11,335 nt of DNA, from the NCBI GenBank assembly GCA_019421925.1, contig JAHZEH010000043.1, positions 1 to 11,335 of the forward strand. Reading direction: 5' to 3'. The notes beneath the pieces were generated by a model. It did not search any database. It worked only from the letters and a program-made list of their open reading frames with translations, and was not told the origin of the DNA. Below are positions 7,257-11,335 of this stretch, one piece after another (the first letter of the stretch is position 1; each line of letters begins with the position of its first letter). Origin of the DNA: Clostridia bacterium. Lineage in GTDB: Bacteria; Bacillota; Clostridia; Christensenellales; CALWSW01. The position numbers were made by a program, and so were the translations under genes.

Positions 7257-8799
7257 ACCCTTGGCCGGTATAGGTACCGGGGGTGAAAGCGGCGGCCGGC
7301 TGGGCGCCGCCGATGTACTGGACGGCGCTCTGGGCGGCCACTCTGCCCCAGGTGATGGCGGCAGAGATGGTATAGCCGTTGGAGTTGGTAGTGGCGGTCA
7401 CTTCGCCTGCGGCATAGAGGCCGGGGATGACGGAGCCGTCAAAACGGGTGACCTCGGCGCGGTCGTTCTTAGTGACGCCGCCGTGGCACACGCTGGAGAA
7501 GAAAGTGGTCTGCAGCGCATAGAAGGGGCCGGTCTCAATTTTACTCCACATGCTGGTGCGGCCGAACTGGGTGTCCGTCTCGTTGGCGGCCATCTCATTC
7601 CAGGCGGCGACCGTGGCCTTGAGGCCCTCTGCGTCCATGCCCGTCTTGGCGGCCAGCTCGTCGAGCGTGTCGGCGATAACCAGGCCGGGATATTCGGCGG
7701 CGCCTTCGGCCAGACCGAACTGTTCCATGGCGGCATGGTCGTTGATGGCCCAGAAGTAGTCCCAGCCGTCCTTGCCGTACTGCTCGATGACGGCGTCGCG
7801 GTTCTCCTGGTTGTAGGTCTGGGCGATGCGCTTCTCATCCATGAAGCGCTTGCCCTCCTTGCCCACGAAGATGGTATACATATAGGGCGTCTGGCCCACA
7901 GGGTTGTTATATTCGCGCAGGTAGCACTGGATCTGGTCCAGGTTGTTGGTGCCGGCGCCGACGGCCGTCGCCATGATGAGGCCGCTGCCGGTGGAACCGG
8001 GCATCATGCTGGTCTGGAAGACCGAGTTGGCGGGGTGCACGGCGGAGATGATGTCATGGTTGGAGTTATAGCTGCCGGTGGCGAGCACAACAGCCTTGGC
8101 GCCGATGCGTTTGGTTTCGCCGTTCGCCTCGACCAGCGCGCCCACGACCTTGCCGTCCTCGACGACCAGCTCGGTACCGCGGTTCTCCAGCCGCACCTCA
8201 ATTTCGGGACGGGCCTCCAGGGCGGCCTGATAGGGGGCGCGCATGGAGGGGCCGCCGCCCTCGACAATGTGGATGGCCTGGTAGTTTCCATAGCCCGGTT
8301 TAATAATGACGTCGTCGTTAAACTTGACCCCCAGGTGGTCGATGAGCCAGTCAATGGTCTCGCCGCTCTTGAGGGTGGTCAGCCAGGTCAGCGCGGGATC
8401 AGTGGTGTACTTCTTCTCGCGCATCTGATCCTCATACATATCCCTGGGATCCACATGAAGGTCCAGGGCCTTGGTGACCTGGGTTTCGAAGCCGCCGAGA
8501 ATGCCTTCGGAGACAAAAGCCGAGCCGCCGGTATTGGCGAGCTGCTCGACAACGAGAATGTCCGTCAGCCCCTGGTCGGCCGCCTCAATGGCAGCTGTCA
8601 GGCCGGCAACGCCGCCGCCTATGACGAGCAGGTTGACCTGCTCATCCCATTGGGCGGAATCGGAACTTGCAGGCGGCTGCGTCTGCACAGGGGTGGGGGC
8701 CGCAGTGGCCGAGGGGTCGCCCTCGGTGGATTGCGGAGCGCAGGCCGTGAGCATCGCCAGAGCGAGCAAAGCGGCAAGGAACCGGATGGGTTTCTTCAT
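6904..8799 (-). CDS. Lipoprotein flavoprotein, N-terminal part (FAD_binding_2), frameshifted tail
   Basis: As it stands this frame gives 631 residues. A lipoprotein signal with lipobox L-T-A-C places the lipid-bearing Cys at residue 20, followed by a Ser/Thr/Pro/Gln linker, so the protein should sit on the outer face of the membrane. Residues 56-500 form an FAD_binding_2 domain, with G-G-G-V-A-G at 61-66 and G-L-Y-A-A-G-E-V near its end. Residues after about 512 are Arg-rich nonsense made by the frame change; the sensible continuation is in the other frame. ATG 8799 is used, with AGGAGG ten bases upstream; TTG 8802 is possible at seven bases. It lies 100 bases downstream of the TetR gene on the same strand, which suggests one regulated unit. 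Like the second FAD domain, it lacks the fumarate-type N-R-L-G-G motif (N-S-N-G-Y here). Confidence 0.82.
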   Translation of the reverse strand: MKKPIRFLAALLALAMLTACAPQSTEGDPSATAAPTPVQTQPPASSDSAQWDEQVNLLVIGGGVAGLTAAIEAADQGLTDILVVEQLANTGGSAFVSEGILGGFETQVTKALDLHVDPRDMYEDQMREKKYTTDPALTWLTTLKSGETIDWLIDHLGVKFNDDVIIKPGYGNYQAIHIVEGGGPSMRAPYQAALEARPEIEVRLENRGTELVVEDGKVVGALVEANGETKRIGAKAVVLATGSYNSNHDIISAVHPANSVFQTSMMPGSTGSGLIMATAVGAGTNNLDQIQCYLREYNNPVGQTPYMYTIFVGKEGKRFMDEKRIAQTYNQENRDAVIEQYGKDGWDYFWAINDHAAMEQFGLAEGAAEYPGLVIADTLDELAAKTGMDAEGLKATVAAWNEMAANETDTQFGRTSMWSKIETGPFYALQTTFFSSVCHGGVTKNDRAEVTRFDGSVIPGLYAAGEVTATTNSNGYTISAAITWGRVAAQSAVQYIGGAQPAAAFTPGTYTGQGYERRRNRGCDPQQHPDSQGRRQEPRRDLRHRLRAVHHPCGGAPRRDRQGTDPGGGCHHRRDHHPRRHPLRRIRRHHPGGRRPRGPQGCDRAAGRRRRDCECGRGDRRRGRCRPHRRY

Positions 8800-8809
8800 C
8801 AAGATTCTT

Positions 8810-8815
8810 CCTCCT
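8810..8815 (-). promoter_or_regulatory. Ribosome binding site of the flavoprotein gene
   Basis: AGGAGG on the minus strand is ten bases from ATG 8799 and seven from TTG 8802. It leaves the choice between these adjacent starts open but excludes distant ones. No clear separate promoter was found in the 100 bases before the gene. Confidence 0.7.
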
Positions 8816-8899
8816 CACAAAAAAGTTTGGCACAGTGAATGCCGGTGTATGGACAGGAGCTTATGATGCCCCCTGTACCCTTTTCATAGGGCGTCAGAT

Positions 8900-9481
8900 T
8901 TACCGGGCCAGGCAGTCCCGCACGCTCTGGCGGCTCTTTTCCCACAGGAGGGGGTCCTCCGCGAGATCGGGGTTTGCGTTGAAGTAAAAGTAGAAGGCGG
9001 CGGCGATGCCGAAAAAGATCTCGCCCAGCAGAGGGGTGGGGAGATCCTTGAGTTCCCCCCGCTCGACGCCGTTCCTCATAATGGCGTCCACGGACTGGAA
9101 TTGCAGCCGCTGGTCGGCATACCCCGAACCCATGGAGCCGTAGACCGGAGAGGAGAGGTACATACGCTCTATGGTTGCCTCGGCGGGGTGCTCCAAGGCG
9201 AAGCGGATAGCGTTCTCCATGCGCAGGCAGAGCTTCTCTGTGGCGCTCTCCAAAAGCTCCAGGCCCCGGTCACAGGCCTCCACATCCTGCAGGTGGCAGT
9301 GCCAGAATACCTCGTCAATGAGCTTTTCCTTGTTGGCAAAATAGAGGTAGATCGTGCCCTTGGCGATGCCCGCCGCCTGCGCGATATCCTGAATGGAGGT
9401 GTTTGCAAATCCGTTTTCCACGAAGAGGAGTTTTGCCTGTTCCAAAATGTTGAGACGTTTGTCGTTATCGATTCTTCTCAT
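8900..9481 (-). CDS. TetR/AcrR-family transcriptional regulator
   Basis: This 193-residue protein has typical TetR length. Residues 28-55 (T-S-I-Q-D-I-A-Q-A-A-G-I-A, then T-I-Y-L-Y-F-A-N-K-E) are the diagnostic helix-turn-helix and following helix. The remainder is an all-helical region expected to bind a ligand and dimerise. ATG 9481 is chosen over the longer in-frame start at 9553 because AGGAGG (9487-9492 on the minus strand) sits five bases before it, and because the longer version would place coding sequence over the promoter and operator. A near-perfect palindrome overlaps the expected start of transcription, so the gene probably represses itself. The flavoprotein follows 100 bases downstream on the same strand and is the obvious target; the divergent Liv-type operon is a possible second one. 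The inducer is unknown. Confidence 0.93.
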   Translation of the reverse strand: MRRIDNDKRLNILEQAKLLFVENGFANTSIQDIAQAAGIAKGTIYLYFANKEKLIDEVFWHCHLQDVEACDRGLELLESATEKLCLRMENAIRFALEHPAEATIERMYLSSPVYGSMGSGYADQRLQFQSVDAIMRNGVERGELKDLPTPLLGEIFFGIAAAFYFYFNANPDLAEDPLLWEKSRQSVRDCLAR

Positions 9482-9494
9482 GGGGACCTCCTGG

Positions 9495-9520
9495 AAAATG
9501 ACCGACCGGTCGTTCATTTT
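9495..9520. promoter_or_regulatory. 26-base palindromic operator for the TetR-family regulator
   Basis: The half sites AAAATGACCGACC and GGTCGTTCATTTT abut and match at 12 of 13 pairs. The shape TGAcCGAC/GTCGtTCA is like operators of FadR/AcrR-type TetR proteins. It lies between the -10 element and the ribosome site of the TetR gene, covering the predicted transcription start, which fits autorepression. No second good copy was found near the flavoprotein start or the Liv-type promoter. Confidence 0.8.
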
Positions 9521-9524
9521 GTTA

Positions 9525-9553
9525 ATAATATCGCACACAGGCGCGGTTGTCAA
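9525..9553 (-). promoter_or_regulatory. Sigma-A-type promoter of the TetR gene
   Basis: On the minus strand, TTGACA (9553-9548) and TATTAT (9530-9525) are separated by exactly 17 bases. The -35 is a perfect consensus match and the -10 differs at one position. Transcription would start near 9516-9519, inside the palindrome. Confidence 0.82.
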
Positions 9554-9791
9554 TATAAAAACGGAGCGCTGACAGAATTTTACGGGGGTGGCGAAGCGGG
9601 GGAGGGAGGGCCTCAGGAAACGAAGCGGGGAGGAGACCGGATTGCAGAATAAGGCTGGAACCGCAGGGAACTACCCACTTTTCTGTTTGAACCGTCCGTG
9701 GGACAGGCGTGAATGTCTATAAATATTGAAGCATGATGGCGTGACGCTTTGGAAAACGGGGATTCCGGCCTGAAAAAAATATGTTTCTTTA
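9554..9791. other. Non-coding stretch between divergent promoters
   Basis: No gene is supported on either strand; a 75-codon minus-strand frame here has no ribosome site or recognisable protein features. Its Liv-proximal end, from about 9715, becomes AT-rich, including an A-run at 9773-9779 just before the Liv-type promoter that could act as an upstream promoter element. A weak CCCAC/GTGGG pairing spans about 9675-9702. No known riboswitch or small RNA is recognised. Confidence 0.5.
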
Positions 9792-9820
9792 TTGATTTAG
9801 TAAGATAAATTGTGTATAAT
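9792..9820 (+). promoter_or_regulatory. Sigma-A-type promoter of the Liv-type transporter operon
   Basis: TTGATT at 9792-9797 and a perfect TATAAT at 9815-9820 are separated by 17 bases, in AT-rich surroundings. Transcription would start near 9827, giving a leader of about 56 bases before ATG 9883. Confidence 0.82.
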
Positions 9821-9827
9821 ACTGAAC

Positions 9828-9840
9828 ATGCAAAGTGCAT
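9828..9840. repeat. Short inverted repeat at the Liv-type transcription start
   Basis: ATGCA and TGCAT flank AAG, immediately downstream of the -10 element. It could be a small operator, but at five bases per arm it could also be chance. Confidence 0.3.
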
Positions 9841-9870
9841 GAAAACGACAGAAATCCTGCAGTTTGCCAG

Positions 9871-9876
9871 AGGAGG
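9871..9876 (+). promoter_or_regulatory. Ribosome binding site of the solute-binding protein gene
   Basis: AGGAGG lies six bases before ATG 9883. It selects this start, which gives a proper lipoprotein signal, over the in-frame ATG-less extension from 9835. Confidence 0.85.
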
Positions 9877-9882
9877 TATTTT

Positions 9883-11088
9883 ATGAAACGCTATTCCAAG
9901 ATGGTTGCCCTGTTGCTCTGTTTTGCGCTGTGTGCCAGCATGCTCGCGGCCTGCTCCGGCGGCAATGACACGCCCGCCGCGGCTGACGGCGGAGCTTCTG
10001 GCGGCAAAGTGATCAAAATCGGCGTATTCGAACCTATGACGGGTGAGAATGGCGGCGGCGGCTTCCAGGAGGTTCTGGGTATCCGCTATGCCAATAAAGT
10101 TTTCCCAACAGTGGAGATTGGCGGCGAGACCTATACCATTGAACTGGTGGAGGCCGACAACAAGTCCGATAAGACCGAGGCCGCCACGGCTGCCCAGAGC
10201 CTGATCAGCGCGGGCGTTTCCGTTATCCTCGGCTCCTATGGTTCCGGTGTGTCCATCGCCGCGGGCGAGATATTCGCCGATGCGCAGATCCCCGCCATCG
10301 GCTGCTCCTGCACCAATCCGCAGGTGACCGCCGGTAACGACTACTATTTCCGCGTTTGCTTCCTGGATCCCTTCCAGGGCACGGTCATGGCCAATTACGC
10401 CGCCCAGGAGGGCGCTAAGACGGCCGCGATCATCACTCAGTTGGGCGACGACTATTCCTCCGGCCTGGGTAACTTCTTCAAGAGCGCCTTTGTGAAGCTG
10501 GCCGGCGAGAGCTCCATTGTGGCTGAGGAGCAGTTCCAGACCAACCAGACGGATTTCAAAGCCATCCTGACCAACATCAAGGCCGCTAACCCCGACGTCA
10601 TCTTCGCGCCTTCCTCCATCGCGACCGCCCCCTTGATCATCAAGCAGGCCCGCGAGCTGGGCATCACCGCCAAGATTATGGCGGGCGACACCTGGGAGAA
10701 CGGCTCCATCATCGAGAACGCCGGCGCGGACGCCGAGGGTGTTGTGATCTCAACCTTCTTTGATGAGGGCGATACCAGCAACACGGTTGCCGCCGATTTC
10801 ATCACCGGCTTCAAGGCCTATCTGGTGGAGAACGGCCAGGACGACATCATTCCCGCCGTTTCTGCTCTGGGCTACGACGCCTATCTGGCTGCTATCAAGG
10901 CCATCGAGGCCGCCGGTTCCACCGATACCAACGCTATCCGCGATGCCCTGACCACTCTCTCCTTTGAAGGCGTGACAGGCGCTATCTCCTTTGACGAGAA
11001 CGGCGACGCCAACAAGGATATGGCTTTTATCAAGCAGATCACAGACGGACAGTTCAAGTTCCTTAAGACTGTTTCTGTCAGCGACTAA
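9883..11088 (+). CDS. Liv-type (amino-acid class) ABC transporter substrate-binding lipoprotein
   Basis: This 401-residue protein belongs to the Peripla_BP_6 / LivK-like group. Residues 1-23 are a signal peptide with lipobox L-A-A-C, so Cys24 should anchor it to the outer face of the membrane. A Ser/Gly/Ala/Asp linker follows, and the binding fold begins near residue 43 with I-K-I-G-V-F-E-P-M-T-G, the usual first strand and ligand loop of the family. The end (G-V-T-G-A-I-S-F-D-E-N-G-D) is equally typical. A LivH-like permease gene begins 89 bases later, confirming a hydrophobic-amino-acid-type uptake system; members of this group also bind urea, short amides and other small organic acids, so the ligand is not determined. 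Codons favour C endings (ATC, TTC, AAC, GCC) more than in the sugar operon, suggesting high expression. Confidence 0.94.
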   Translation: MKRYSKMVALLLCFALCASMLAACSGGNDTPAAADGGASGGKVIKIGVFEPMTGENGGGGFQEVLGIRYANKVFPTVEIGGETYTIELVEADNKSDKTEAATAAQSLISAGVSVILGSYGSGVSIAAGEIFADAQIPAIGCSCTNPQVTAGNDYYFRVCFLDPFQGTVMANYAAQEGAKTAAIITQLGDDYSSGLGNFFKSAFVKLAGESSIVAEEQFQTNQTDFKAILTNIKAANPDVIFAPSSIATAPLIIKQARELGITAKIMAGDTWENGSIIENAGADAEGVVISTFFDEGDTSNTVAADFITGFKAYLVENGQDDIIPAVSALGYDAYLAAIKAIEAAGSTDTNAIRDALTTLSFEGVTGAISFDENGDANKDMAFIKQITDGQFKFLKTVSVSD

Positions 11089-11100
11089 TTATACGCAGCT

Positions 11101-11140
11101 GCAATGGGGCGGAGGGCGTCTGGCCTTCCGCCCCAATTGC
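11101..11140 (+). terminator. Stem-loop between binding-protein and permease genes (attenuator or mRNA stabiliser)
   Basis: TGGGGCGGAGGGC (11105-11117) and GCCTTCCGCCCCA (11123-11135) pair over 13 positions with one G-U wobble around the loop GTCTG. GCAA/TTGC extends the stem past a bulged A. No T-run follows directly; the nearest is TTTTT at 11154-11158. It starts 12 bases after the binding-protein stop. A likely role is protecting the upstream message or ending part of the transcripts, so that the binding protein is made in excess over the permeases. Confidence 0.6.
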
Positions 11141-11177
11141 CGTATTCATACAATTTTTAATTTGGGGGCTCCTGAGA

Positions 11178-11335
11178 ATGGGCATATCTACAGTTTTACA
11201 GCATTGCCTCACGGGCATTTCGCTGGGCGGCGCATACGCCCTCATCGCCATCGGCTATACGATGGTGTATGGCATATTGCGGCTCATCAACTTTGCCCAC
11301 GGCGATATCTTCATGATGGCGGGCTATTTTATGAT
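11178..11335 (+). CDS. Liv-type ABC transporter permease, LivH-like (N-terminal part)
   Basis: Only the first 52 codons are inside the window. They match the start of LivH-type permeases: a first helix at about residues 14-31 with S-L-G-G-A-Y-A-L-I-A-I-G-Y-T-M-V-Y-G-I, then the family hallmark L-I-N-F-A-H-G-D at about 36-43 and the beginning of the next helix. ATG 11178 puts the N-terminus at the usual family length; a GGGGG run at 11164-11168 is a weak ribosome site nine bases upstream. Together with the binding protein before it, this is the second gene of a branched-chain-amino-acid-class importer; LivM, LivG and LivF homologues are expected beyond the window. Confidence 0.92.
   Translation, partial: MGISTVLQHCLTGISLGGAYALIAIGYTMVYGILRLINFAHGDIFMMAGYFM

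Larger units (their letters stand above)
5631..8799 (-). pseudogene. Composite FAD - FMN - FAD flavoprotein reductase gene split by a frameshift
   Basis: Read with one frame change near 7263, this locus encodes about 1055 residues: lipoprotein signal, FAD_binding_2 domain, FMN_bind domain, second FAD_binding_2 domain. The FMN_bind domain itself straddles the break. Its opening (F-T-P-G-T-Y-T-G) is in the upstream frame and its continuation (K-G-M-K-G-D-V-T-V) in the downstream frame. Treating one C at 7263-7264 as extra restores a continuous reading. The cause may be a real mutation, phase variation or a sequencing error. The two parts are described separately below. If the break is real, the intact protein is not made. 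Confidence 0.6.

Noticed and set aside
7252..7269. Programmed ribosomal frameshifting in the flavoprotein gene.
   Set aside because: No classical slippery heptamer, shifty stop or obvious stimulatory element is seen; mutation or sequence error is simpler.
6123..8838. Two long plus-strand frames (387 and 548 codons) opposite the flavoprotein.
   Set aside because: They are His/Gly/Val-rich antisense shadows of clear FAD and FMN domains, with no ribosome sites or motifs.
9482..9553. Longer N-terminus for the TetR regulator.
   Set aside because: It would code across its own promoter and operator; AGGAGG directly before ATG 9481 decides the start.
9630..9690. Possible half-copies of the TetR operator (GACCGG near 9635, AACCGTCCG near 9690).
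   Set aside because: They are only partial half matches without dyad symmetry, expected by chance in GC-rich DNA.
9613..9840. A 75-codon minus-strand frame between the divergent promoters.
   Set aside because: It runs through the Liv-type promoter in antisense, and lacks a ribosome site and recognisable features.
1..11335. CRISPR arrays, tRNA or rRNA genes, insertion sequences, phage genes.
   Set aside because: No regularly spaced repeats, no recognisable RNA genes and no transposase, integrase or phage proteins were seen.

Overview
The window looks like chromosomal DNA from a GC-rich, low-redox-niche Firmicute of the Oscillospiraceae type (relatives of Flavonifractor or Pseudoflavonifractor are plausible). 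This is inferred from GC-rich coding with strong G/C third positions, AGGAGG ribosome sites, some GTG starts, canonical sigma-A-like promoters, and lipoprotein signal peptides on both the solute-binding protein and the flavoprotein. No rRNA, tRNA, CRISPR array or insertion sequence was seen.

Region 1 (1-5262, plus strand) is a tightly packed operon whose genes overlap or nearly touch. It holds the end of a MalF/UgpA-type sugar ABC permease, a complete MalG/UgpE-type permease, a large HlyD/MacA-like adaptor with a long coiled coil, a membrane protein with a MacB-like extracellular core domain, a short membrane ORF in the same frame as that protein but separated from it by one TAA, and a MalK/MsmX/UgpC-type ATPase. 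The permeases and ATPase form a classic CUT1 carbohydrate importer. The adaptor/MacB-like pair in the middle is the unexpected part. The solute-binding protein is presumably upstream of the window.

Region 2 (5263-5630) is non-coding and ends in a strong hairpin terminator just beyond the stop of the minus-strand flavoprotein.

Region 3 (5631-9553, minus strand) is a TetR-family regulator followed by a lipoprotein-type flavoprotein locus. The regulator gene has a textbook promoter and a 26-base palindrome lying over its start of transcription. The flavoprotein reads as one polypeptide, FAD_binding_2 - FMN_bind - FAD_binding_2, broken by a one-base frame change near 7263. It resembles the secreted or lipid-anchored flavin reductases that gut anaerobes use for respiration on organic acceptors, but the usual fumarate-binding Arg/His motifs are not visible, so the substrate is unknown.

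Region 4 (9554-11335, plus strand) is divergently transcribed from the TetR gene. A strong promoter drives a LivK-like amino-acid-type solute-binding lipoprotein. A stable stem-loop follows, then the start of a LivH-like permease that runs off the window. A functional link between the Liv-type transporter and the divergent TetR/flavoprotein unit is possible but unproven.
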